Positions 15,045-20,474 of a DNA stretch of 20,474 nucleotides are shown in pieces (the stretch's first letter is position 1; each line of letters begins with the position of its first letter). The stretch is from a virus, in the IMG/VR virus record IMGVR_UViG_3300027792_000065, positions 1-20,474 of that record; one strand, written 5' to 3'. The translations under genes were made by a program, and so were the position numbers. The notes under the pieces are model-generated. The model had not been told where the DNA came from. It saw nothing but the letters and a program-made list of their open reading frames with translations, and ran no database searches.

Positions 15045-15073
15045 AATATACTATAATTTAATAATAAATGCAA
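15045..15073 (-). promoter_or_regulatory. Sigma70-like promoter for 102-aa gene
   Basis: On the minus strand, -35 TTGCAT (15068-15073), a 17-bp spacer and -10 TATATT (15045-15050). The spacer end and -10 read ATTAAATTATAGTATATT, identical to the promoter at 17392-17420. An AGAA-TAT-TTCT dyad (15084-15094) lies just upstream of the -35 and might be an operator. Confidence 0.65.
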
Positions 15074-15185
15074 ACAATTTCTTAGAATATTTCTACCGAA
15101 CAGTTTAACCATAATAAAATCAGTAACTTACAATATTATTTTTTTTTATTCAAACCACAATTAAATTAAAAAAAAGTCAATACAA
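15074..15185. other. AT-rich intergenic stretch
   Basis: Part of the 263-bp gene-free interval 14982-15244. Apart from the promoter, leader hairpin and terminator listed separately, it holds A/T runs and no ORF with a ribosome binding site on either strand. A weak second promoter cannot be excluded. Confidence 0.5.
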
Positions 15186-15220
15186 ATAAAAAAAAAGAAA
15201 ACCAATAAACGGTTTTCTTT
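15186..15220 (-). terminator. Rho-independent terminator after 94-aa gene
   Basis: Minus-strand AAAGAAAACC and GGTTTTCTTT form a 10-bp stem with loop GTTTATT, followed by a run of T (plus 15188-15196). It lies 25 bp past the stop at 15245. Two TTTTGTAAATTA direct repeats stand between the stop and the hairpin. Confidence 0.88.
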
Positions 15221-15244
15221 TTGTAAATTATCTTTTGTAAATTA

Positions 15245-15529
15245 CTAAGAACAAGACAACAAGACATCGCATAGCTCAACAGTATTATAAGGTTTATATA
15301 CCGATTTCTGCAATGCCTTGTTTCGTACTCGTATGAGGTGCAGCATTGCCGGAGTGTTCAGCTTCTTGAAATTATGATCTTTCCATACCTCCAGCAATCT
15401 ATAATTTTCATCGATCCATTCTTGTACTGTTTTGACAACATGGTTAATAGTAACATGGTCTGTTAACGAAAGAACATTTTTCTGATTTTCCTTTGCCGAC
15501 ACTGGAATAAATGCTTTGTTCGTTTTCAT
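15245..15529 (-). CDS. Hypothetical protein
   Basis: 94 aa, not recognised. Mixed helical composition with VKTVQEWIDENYRLLEVW and a C-terminal IRVRNKALQKSVYKPYNTV; no membrane segment or cysteine motif. I place the start at ATG 15529, because GAGAGGG lies at normal distance and the upstream gene stops 1 bp before. The open frame continues to 15586, but that part overlaps the upstream gene and has no comparable site. Last gene before a strong terminator. Confidence 0.65.
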   Translation of the reverse strand: MKTNKAFIPVSAKENQKNVLSLTDHVTINHVVKTVQEWIDENYRLLEVWKDHNFKKLNTPAMLHLIRVRNKALQKSVYKPYNTVELCDVLLSCS

Positions 15530-15530
15530 T

Positions 15531-15767
15531 TTACTTTCCCTCTCTTGATAGTACGAGGTTAAATAGTTTTGTTTCTGCGACTGCAAGGATCTGTAGATTT
15601 GTCTCTTCTTCTGACGTACCTTGCCTTATGATAAACCCATCCTTTACTTCTTTGAGTACTTCATGAATCCGCTGGAGAGATACCAATGCACTATACAATC
15701 CAATTAAAGCGGACTCCGAAGTAATTAGATACACGTTATTCCTTCTATCTTTCTCCAGCGTATTCAT
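15531..15767 (-). CDS. Hypothetical protein
   Basis: 78 aa, not recognised; largely alpha-helical (ALIGLYSALVSLQRIHEVL and TNLQILAVAETKLFNLVL) with a short KDGFIIRQGT turn between, suggesting a helical hairpin or coiled coil. AAAGGAAG precedes the ATG at 15767. It is coupled to the following gene by a TAA-A-ATG junction, and begins 26 bp after the 150-aa gene. Confidence 0.65.
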   Translation of the reverse strand: MNTLEKDRRNNVYLITSESALIGLYSALVSLQRIHEVLKEVKDGFIIRQGTSEEETNLQILAVAETKLFNLVLSREGK

Positions 15768-15793
15768 GAAAACTTCCTTTCGGTTAATTACAG

Positions 15794-16246
15794 TTATTTC
15801 TTTTTCGATTCGGTTGGAAGAACCTTTACAATGTACATAGCTGCATCATTCAATTTCTTCTGCACTATATCAGCGTCTTCTTTTGCCATAGCGACACAAA
15901 CAACCGATGCATCCGCTGTTGAGCTTTTTGACAAAACGACACCGAGCCGTTTCATCGACCCGATAACAAAGCCGAATACATCTTTTGATCCTTTCACGGT
16001 GATCTCCAAACGAACAGGGTATTTTACTTGGTCGTATTCTCCAGGAGCTTCGACAACCGTAATTCCTTTGGTTGTCGGAAACGCTTTTTCAAGATACTGC
16101 TTAATTACTTCGGCAGCTTTGAAATTCATTGTTTTAACCGCTCTTCTCATTGCTCCACGATAAAAAGTGTAACTGATTTCCTGTGAAGCTTCTTCCAGTA
16201 ATTTGACACTTGTAGCCTTTGACAAGACAAGACCGAGTGCTGACAT
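15794..16246 (-). CDS. Hypothetical protein
   Basis: 150 aa, family not recognised. An N-terminal helical half (ATSVKLLEEASQEI, then AMRRAVKTMNFKAAEVIKQYLEKAF) is followed by an alternating beta/alpha half (YPVRLEITVKGSKDVFGFVIGSMKRLGVVL, quoted in parts) and a basic ESKKK tail. GC content looks somewhat higher than in neighbours. AAAGGAG precedes the ATG. It lies about 20 bp after a hairpin terminator with no promoter visible between them, so its expression probably depends on read-through. Could be a small nucleic-acid-associated protein; this is guesswork. Confidence 0.65.
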   Translation of the reverse strand: MSALGLVLSKATSVKLLEEASQEISYTFYRGAMRRAVKTMNFKAAEVIKQYLEKAFPTTKGITVVEAPGEYDQVKYPVRLEITVKGSKDVFGFVIGSMKRLGVVLSKSSTADASVVCVAMAKEDADIVQKKLNDAAMYIVKVLPTESKKK

Positions 16247-16269
16247 AAAGACTCCTTTAGAAAGATGAA

Positions 16270-16296
16270 TAAAAAACTCTGTACATTTATACAGAG
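16270..16296 (-). terminator. Short hairpin terminator after 85-aa secreted protein gene
   Basis: Minus-strand CTCTGTA and TACAGAG form a 7-bp stem with loop TAAATG, followed by TTTTTT. It starts 13 bp past the stop at 16309. The short stem and the lack of a following promoter suggest partial termination. Confidence 0.75.
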
Positions 16297-16308
16297 CGTT
16301 ATATACGT

Positions 16309-16566
16309 TTATTTTTTACCCTTTAAAATTATTATAGTGTAAACACTATTATTATATGGAACTTCTGTTTTGTCTGGGTATATAATCCAAGTGACATTCG
16401 GATTAAATCTATTTACGAAACAACAGGTATCTATCCACTCTTCATTAAATAGATTATCAAAACGGCTGTTAATTATTTTTATTACAATTGAGCATGTTGA
16501 ATCTGGCGGATCAAAAGAAAATAACCTTATAGTAAATAACAATAAAATAAAAAGTACTCTGTACAT
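16309..16566 (-). CDS. Small exported protein with signal peptide
   Basis: 85 aa. Begins MYRVLFILLLFTIRLFSFD, a short positive start plus a hydrophobic core typical of a signal peptide or membrane anchor; the likely cut lies near residue 18-22. The mature part has three cysteines (in STCSIV and DTCCFV) that could form a disulfide outside the cytoplasm, and a beta-rich C-terminus. GAGGG precedes the ATG. Phage-coded exported proteins of this size often act in superinfection exclusion or lysis, but nothing here shows which. Followed by a hairpin terminator. Confidence 0.65.
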   Translation of the reverse strand: MYRVLFILLLFTIRLFSFDPPDSTCSIVIKIINSRFDNLFNEEWIDTCCFVNRFNPNVTWIIYPDKTEVPYNNSVYTIIILKGKK

Positions 16567-16604
16567 AGTTACCCTCTTAATTTTTAAATTCGTAGAAACT
16601 CCAT

Positions 16605-16745
16605 TTATATATTACAAAGCCTGATACACTTACCATCCTTTAACAGGCAAACCGTTACCTTCTTACGGTACAATACTATTATATAATCATCGGCTTCATG
16701 TATATCCATTAAGGTTCGGAAAAAGGTATCGTTCTTTATAAACAT
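16605..16745 (-). CDS. Possible 46-aa small protein
   Basis: An ATG-started frame of 46 codons fills the gap between the 99-aa and 85-aa genes: it begins MFIKNDTFFRTLMDIHEADD and continues IIVLYRKKVTV, C, KDGKCIRLCNI. It starts 19 bp after the previous stop and ends 38 bp before the next start, the spacing expected of an operon gene. Only a weak AAGAAAA ribosome binding site is seen, so the call is tentative. Composition (acidic turn, beta strands, three cysteines) is protein-like rather than random. Confidence 0.45.
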   Translation of the reverse strand: MFIKNDTFFRTLMDIHEADDYIIVLYRKKVTVCLLKDGKCIRLCNI

Positions 16746-16764
16746 TGTTTATTAAAACATTTTC

Positions 16765-17064
16765 TTAATTACAACCAGCGGCTGTTTCATTATTTACTTT
16801 TTGTTCTGCGTATTCTTTGCAGTATCTACAATTACAATTATCAGGATGATTTTTCAACTCTTCAATCAAAGTATACCCAGAAGAATTTTTTAGAGATATA
16901 CGGCATGGAAGAATAGGTGCAACTCCATTATTATTTTTTGTAACAAGTCTCAAAAAATCATAAGCTTTTTGACCGCTTAATACATAAAAAGAGGTTACAT
17001 CCACAATAGAACCGCTCGGTTTTAAATGGTTTAAGTTCTTTACTGTAACTTTAATTTGATACAT
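16765..17064 (-). CDS. Hypothetical protein with C-terminal cysteine cluster
   Basis: 99 aa, not recognised. N-terminal half is beta-rich (MYQIKVTVKNL, SIVDVTSFYVLSG), then a helix and a C-terminal CNCRYCKEYAEQ with a final cysteine two residues from the end. Start at ATG 17064 is chosen because AAAGGAG lies 6 bp upstream; the frame extends to an ATG at 17088 without such a signal. It follows the 85-aa gene at 17091 in the same transcript from the promoter at 17.40 kb. Confidence 0.65.
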   Translation of the reverse strand: MYQIKVTVKNLNHLKPSGSIVDVTSFYVLSGQKAYDFLRLVTKNNNGVAPILPCRISLKNSSGYTLIEELKNHPDNCNCRYCKEYAEQKVNNETAAGCN

Positions 17065-17090
17065 AGAGCACTCCTTTATTTTGTTCATAG

Positions 17091-17348
17091 TTAAAACAGT
17101 TTTTTAATTAAGGTTTTTAAAGCCGTCTTTGCAGTGTCATACATTTCAGAAGTATAGGGGAAAAACTCTTTTGTTATCCTTCCATCCCATTCTCTTTTTA
17201 ATAACCACAAACCCAGTCCAGTGAGCCATGCCTTTTTGATTGACATTCCAGAAATTATTCCATTTTCTTTTAGACAAGTGTTTCCACTATTTAGTTTTAA
17301 CTGTACTATTTCCAGATACCCTTCTTCTACTTCTAACCTGTTATTCAT
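17091..17348 (-). CDS. Hypothetical protein
   Basis: 85 aa, not recognised. Contains VEEGYLEIVQLKLNSG, a GMSIKKAWLTGLGLWLLKREWDG segment with amphipathic helix character, and a basic C-terminal helix (KTALKTLIKKLF). AAAAGGAG precedes the ATG at 17348. It is the first gene after the promoter at 17392-17420, in a transcript that leads through four small genes to the terminator at 16270-16296. Confidence 0.65.
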   Translation of the reverse strand: MNNRLEVEEGYLEIVQLKLNSGNTCLKENGIISGMSIKKAWLTGLGLWLLKREWDGRITKEFFPYTSEMYDTAKTALKTLIKKLF

Positions 17349-17391
17349 ATCAGGCTCCTTTTGTTTATATAGTTGTTTTTCTTCTACTATT

Positions 17392-17420
17392 AATATACTA
17401 TAATTTAATTATTTTCACAA
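17392..17420 (-). promoter_or_regulatory. Sigma70-like promoter for the small-gene operon
   Basis: On the minus strand, -35 TTGTGA (17415-17420), a 17-bp spacer and -10 TATATT (17392-17397). The last 12 bp of the spacer and the -10 are identical to the promoter at 15045-15073. It lies about 45 bp ahead of the first gene of the operon. Confidence 0.65.
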
Positions 17421-17513
17421 TATTATTTTCCGGCAATTCTTTAACTCCTATATAAATCAATTACTTATCAATAATAAAAGCTATTGATTATTTTTAAAAA
17501 TAGTCTAAAAGGA
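17421..17513. other. AT-rich interval between tail operon and small-gene operon
   Basis: Part of the 223-bp gene-free gap 17349-17571. It holds a short inverted repeat (ATCAATA...TATTGAT, 17467-17488) and no convincing ORF. Confidence 0.45.
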
Positions 17514-17546
17514 ATAAAAAAAGAACCTTGTCAAAAAGGTTCTTTT
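17514..17546 (-). terminator. Rho-independent terminator of the tail gene operon
   Basis: Minus-strand AAAAGAACCTT and AAGGTTCTTTT form an 11-bp stem with loop TTTGAC, followed by a T run (plus 17516-17522). It stands 26 bp past the stop at 17572. A TTTGTAAATTTC half-match to the dispersed palindrome lies between the stop and the hairpin. Confidence 0.9.
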
Positions 17547-17571
17547 ATAAATAGAAATTTACAAATAGAGG

Positions 17572-18171
17572 TTATTCATCGTAAATAGGAATAGAAATTA
17601 TCTGCCGAGGGAATCCAGAATTACTTCCAGAATAGCTTCCTGTTGTGTAAATATATCCTTGATTTGCAAGTAAACATTCAAGAATATCTGTTTGTATAGT
17701 TGATTTCAAATTTAACGATTGACAGTAAACATCTTTCTTCCATAAAAAATGCTCCAAAGCTTCATCCATAATTTGTATAGATAATACTCCACTGCCGTTT
17801 GGTAAACCGCTGATAAATGGAATCTTTAAAAATAACATATTGCTCATAACAAACCATTCAAGATCAAAATAAATAAAACCAGATTCTAATGAACCTTCTG
17901 ATCCTGATTCTAAAGATAAGAATCCAGTGCCGCAAAATAAACGGGCTTCAACAGTACCCGCTTCAAGGTTTACAAAAGTATCATCGAAATATTTTATCCA
18001 TTGGTAAGTCAACCTGTGAATCCAATTCATGAATCCCCTTGCCGGAAATTCTCCAAAACTCCATCCACCGGTTTTATGGTTTGCATCAGGTTCGACAACA
18101 TTCGGTTTTCCACTGATTGGACTGACGACATCACTAATAGCGAACTCCGGTAATTTAGAAGGCTTTGCCAT
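17572..18171 (-). CDS. Tail-associated protein (probable fibre or collar component)
   Basis: 199 aa. The N-terminal 65 residues (KPSKLPEFA..., then GWSFGEFPARGFMNWIHRL followed by YQWIKYFDD) have the look of the attachment region found at the start of many phage tail fibre and minor tail proteins: proline-rich, then W and Y repeats. The remainder is beta-rich, with a Ser/Gly/Glu tract near residues 85-97 and a cysteine-containing middle. No adhesin or enzymatic domain is recognised. AAAGGAG precedes the ATG, and the gene starts 11 bp after the baseplate fusion gene, supporting a tail role. It is last before the terminator. Confidence is good for a structural role, low for the exact part. Confidence 0.6.
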   Translation of the reverse strand: MAKPSKLPEFAISDVVSPISGKPNVVEPDANHKTGGWSFGEFPARGFMNWIHRLTYQWIKYFDDTFVNLEAGTVEARLFCGTGFLSLESGSEGSLESGFIYFDLEWFVMSNMLFLKIPFISGLPNGSGVLSIQIMDEALEHFLWKKDVYCQSLNLKSTIQTDILECLLANQGYIYTTGSYSGSNSGFPRQIISIPIYDE

Positions 18172-18182
18172 AGAATACTCCT

Positions 18183-19943
18183 TTAAATAAGTTCTACGAA
18201 TTTTCCTTTTGTTAAGACTTCTTCTTCATAATCATATTCATCAAAACCACCTGCTTCTTGTGGAACACGATGACTCCCTTCATCTCCAAACGAAAATATT
18301 TTGTCTTCGGTTCCAAAAGAATATGTCAATTGTACAAAAACAGCGGCGGGAGAAATCAATTCCAACATACTTTGAATATTTCCAGGAGGATGAATATCCG
18401 TCGTACATTGCAATTGATATCCCGCCGGATAGAATTCTAAATAGTGAACCATATTTGACTGACATATAATCTTCATTGCTATAATTAATACTTCCGGTTC
18501 ACCGTGTGATTTATTTGTAAAGATTTTTAATTGGATATCTTTTTTAAACTCGGCATCACTCTGACCCGCTTTTCGTATAGCGCCAACGAGTAGACCATTT
18601 AGATCTAAGATACTCCCAGTCTTGTTTAAATTTCTTATATGTTTCATTTCGTATATAAGAAATTCAAGTTCTTGTAGTGGAGTCGTACAGATAGATAACA
18701 ATTTAATTAGGTTTGTAGCTTGTTTAAATTGTTCTTTCAGTAAATTTACAGCACGATCAGTTACATTCGGTATATAGTCTGGAACCGAAACGGGTATAAT
18801 ACTACCTATTATTTCATTGGAAGTATAAATTATACCATCTATATTGTTTGCCACTGGGAGAATAGACCCGGACAGACTATGTGTCGTCCAGATAATTCCA
18901 TTTATATATACTTCTGGAAGTTCTATAACTTCTCCAACGTCAACCGTACTGTTCGCATCAAACCCCGCTTGATTATTGTATTGGTCCGCTATTTGTGCCG
19001 CTGATAAAGCACCAGCAACGATTCTAAATTCATCAATCTTACCATCAAGTGCATAAGACGAAAAACCTAAATAAAAAACATTTCCTATATCAGGGATTGT
19101 TGCGGGTATTGTTCCGACAAAAGATAATGTTTTTGAAGAAGCATCAGCGTATAATTTTAGCCTATTACTGTTACCCGATAATGTTCCGTCATACACCCAT
19201 ACTAAATGTGATAACACTCCGGCAGTTAAAAAACTATCTGATATATATGCAGAATCATTAGTTGTTTGTGATAAATATAAACGGAGGTTACTTGACTCTG
19301 TACTCAGTTGTAGAAGGCTGGTGCCGTTATATTTCCTAAAAATTACGTCAGTTTGACCGAGAGCATCTTGACTGAAAAAACCCATAAACGTCATTTTTTC
19401 AGCGTTGTTAATTTGAGTAATATCCCCAAAGTTACTATTAGAATTACTACCATTAAACTCTGGAGCCTTCTTTACTTTTCCGGTTTGTGCATAAGTAATA
19501 TTCGCATCTGTCGCGGTATAATTACCTGTTGCATCAGTTAAGTTCGCACTTCCATTTTCTCCATGGACAACCAAGGCGTGGTCAATTGCACCATCATAAT
19601 TATCCTTCCAGGTGTCAACGCTTGAAGCGACGTTGACGGTTGACCCGCCACACCATGCATAAAGCTTTGTTCCTTTACCGGTGGATGCACTCTGGGAAGG
19701 GTCTCGATATACGATACCGATTGTTTTAGCCGTTCGGTCAAATTGGAACCTGTCGAACGGGATTAAGTCTCCGTCCTCATCACAGATAACAAAATCCCCA
19801 CCGTCGGATCGATAACATAGTTCGACAAGGTCTTCGATTGCTTTACCTTCTGACATCATCCATGGTACATTCGTCCCATCAACCGTAACACCGGTCGCTT
19901 GGATTTCACAATAGTATTTACTATCAAGATATGGAGTCGGCAT
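18183..19943 (-). CDS. Tail/baseplate protein: DUF2341-like + LamG + DUF2612-like fusion
   Basis: 586 aa. Residues about 1-105 resemble DUF2341 (SDGGDFVICDEDGDLIPFD, then a LYAWCGG strand), usually found ahead of LamG domains. Residues about 115-325 form a LamG/concanavalin-like jelly roll (LSHLVWVYDG, LDGKIDEFRI, ALSAAQIADQYN), a probable glycan-binding unit. A 21-residue tandem repeat follows: INGIIWTTHSLSGSILPV (347-364) and IDGIIYTSNEIIGSIIPV (368-385). Residues about 392-545 look like a phage baseplate domain of DUF2612 type (LLKEQF, LDLNGLLVGAIRKAGQSDAEF, SHGEPEVL). The acidic tail ends in VLTKGKFVELI. Joining a glycan-binding module to a baseplate domain would place host recognition on the baseplate itself. 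AGGA precedes the ATG. Confidence 0.72.
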   Translation of the reverse strand: MPTPYLDSKYYCEIQATGVTVDGTNVPWMMSEGKAIEDLVELCYRSDGGDFVICDEDGDLIPFDRFQFDRTAKTIGIVYRDPSQSASTGKGTKLYAWCGGSTVNVASSVDTWKDNYDGAIDHALVVHGENGSANLTDATGNYTATDANITYAQTGKVKKAPEFNGSNSNSNFGDITQINNAEKMTFMGFFSQDALGQTDVIFRKYNGTSLLQLSTESSNLRLYLSQTTNDSAYISDSFLTAGVLSHLVWVYDGTLSGNSNRLKLYADASSKTLSFVGTIPATIPDIGNVFYLGFSSYALDGKIDEFRIVAGALSAAQIADQYNNQAGFDANSTVDVGEVIELPEVYINGIIWTTHSLSGSILPVANNIDGIIYTSNEIIGSIIPVSVPDYIPNVTDRAVNLLKEQFKQATNLIKLLSICTTPLQELEFLIYEMKHIRNLNKTGSILDLNGLLVGAIRKAGQSDAEFKKDIQLKIFTNKSHGEPEVLIIAMKIICQSNMVHYLEFYPAGYQLQCTTDIHPPGNIQSMLELISPAAVFVQLTYSFGTEDKIFSFGDEGSHRVPQEAGGFDEYDYEEEVLTKGKFVELI

Positions 19944-19963
19944 AAACCATCCTATCTTTTAAA

Positions 19964-20326
19964 TTATACGGCCGAATAAATAAGTCTGTCTACCTGAACC
20001 ACCGTTCCACTAACGATTGTTAATGGAGTAACGAGGCCTGTTGCTGGAACCTCCACAACCATATCACCGTTTCCATCGCATAGTTGTATTTTGGAAGGTG
20101 TTCCAGAAAGGATTGCAGTTTCTGAAATTGGAGTTTCATCGACTTCAAATTGCCAGTCCTCTAAAGTTCCAGCTCCAAGAACAGTCAGTTCAATTGGATC
20201 AACCTCCAACAAGGTCTGTCCGGCTGAATTTAGCACTTTTAAAATAGGATCGCCTTCGGCAAGTAGAGCCGTTCTTGTGTCTGTCGCGTGACTTATTTTT
20301 ACGGCATTACTATGTACTGTTGACAT
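19964..20326 (-). CDS. Small beta-rich structural-region protein
   Basis: 120 aa, family not recognised. Composition is acidic, rich in Thr, Val and Leu with alternating strands (ILKVLNSAGQTLLEVDPIEL, IQLCDGNGDMVVEVPA, LTIVSGTVVQVDRLIYSAV in parts), like small virion, tail-completion or neck proteins, and with no membrane segment. AAAGGAG lies just upstream of ATG 20326. It is the first gene after the tandem repeat array and is followed 20 bp later by the baseplate fusion gene. A structural role is inferred from position only. Confidence 0.6.
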   Translation of the reverse strand: MSTVHSNAVKISHATDTRTALLAEGDPILKVLNSAGQTLLEVDPIELTVLGAGTLEDWQFEVDETPISETAILSGTPSKIQLCDGNGDMVVEVPATGLVTPLTIVSGTVVQVDRLIYSAV

Positions 20327-20355
20327 ACAAGCTCCTTTATTTTTTTAAATGAATA

Positions 20356-20474
20356 ACTATTTGTAAATTTACAAATCAATCAGTTAAATATCAGTTAAAA
20401 ACCATTCGTAAATTTACAAATCAATCAGTTAAATATCAGTTAAAAACCATTCGTAAATTTACAAATCAATCAGT
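20356..20474 (-). repeat. Tandem 45-bp palindrome-bearing repeat array (at least 2.6 copies)
   Basis: Cores GTAAATTTAC at 20363-20372, 20408-20417 and 20453-20462 are spaced exactly 45 bp. The last two units are identical as far as visible; the gene-proximal one differs on its 3' flank (minus strand ACAAATAG instead of ACGAATGG) and there forms a 14-bp perfect palindrome TTGTAAATTTACAA. The linker itself duplicates TTTAACTGAT 11 bp apart. The array runs off the window. Single copies of the unit occur at 1131-1158, 1874-1912 and 3241-3280. Likely multi-site operator, promoter array or iteron-type origin. Confidence 0.85.

Noticed and set aside
15219-15245. Two TTTTGTAAATTA direct repeats after the 94-aa gene
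   Set aside because: They share only half of the palindromic core and lack the flanking AACTGAT; probably AT-rich chance next to the terminator.
17394-17440. Tiny minus-strand frame starting TTG after AGGAG (12 codons)
   Set aside because: Runs through the promoter -35/-10 region and is too short to distinguish from chance.
20356-20474. Tandem 45-bp repeats as a CRISPR array
   Set aside because: The whole 45-bp period is repeated, with no variable spacers between units.

Overview
This window is part of an AT-rich tailed bacteriophage (or prophage) genome. All supportable genes lie on the minus strand, so transcription runs from high to low coordinates. The evidence is a full phage replication and recombination module next to phage tail genes, with tight gene packing, 4-bp ATGA overlaps and strong AAAGGAG-type ribosome binding sites. 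These point to a virus of a low-GC bacterium. The host cannot be named from the sequence. TGA, TAA and TAG all behave as ordinary stops.

Layout in transcription order. (1) 20474-17572, structural end: a tandem array of a 45-bp palindrome-containing repeat, then a 120-aa beta-rich protein, a 586-aa tail/baseplate fusion (DUF2341-like + LamG + DUF2612-like) and a 199-aa tail-associated protein, closed by a strong terminator at about 17.53 kb. (2) 17420-14650, small unknown genes: about eight short ORFs, two sigma70-like promoters that share their core and spacer (15.05 and 17.40 kb), and three more hairpin terminators. (3) 14607-4503, replication and recombination: SNF2-like helicase, RuvC-like resolvase, zinc-ribbon protein, family 4-like uracil-DNA glycosylase, Cas4/AddB-like Fe-S exonuclease, Sak4/AAA_24-type ATPase, DUF669-like ssDNA-binding protein with repeated HeH/SAP-like segments, family A DNA polymerase with proofreading domain, two tiny proteins, and a primase-helicase. 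(4) 4492-1, nucleotide/DNA-modification cluster: ParB-like protein, P-loop kinase, radical SAM enzyme, ThyX, DUF4326 protein, and two small cysteine-containing proteins, the last running off the left edge.

The two most interesting points are these. First, a dispersed operator-like element with core GTAAATTTAC sits in one orientation in the gaps before the radical SAM, ThyX and DUF4326 genes, and occurs as at least three 45-bp tandem copies before the structural gene at the right edge. Second, the ParB + P-loop kinase + radical SAM + thymidylate synthase cluster resembles the gene set of phage thymidine hypermodification pathways, which suggests (by inference) that this phage carries modified DNA. 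A large conserved-looking hairpin plus short direct repeats in front of the DNA polymerase gene, which lacks a Shine-Dalgarno sequence, is a third candidate for regulation or origin function.
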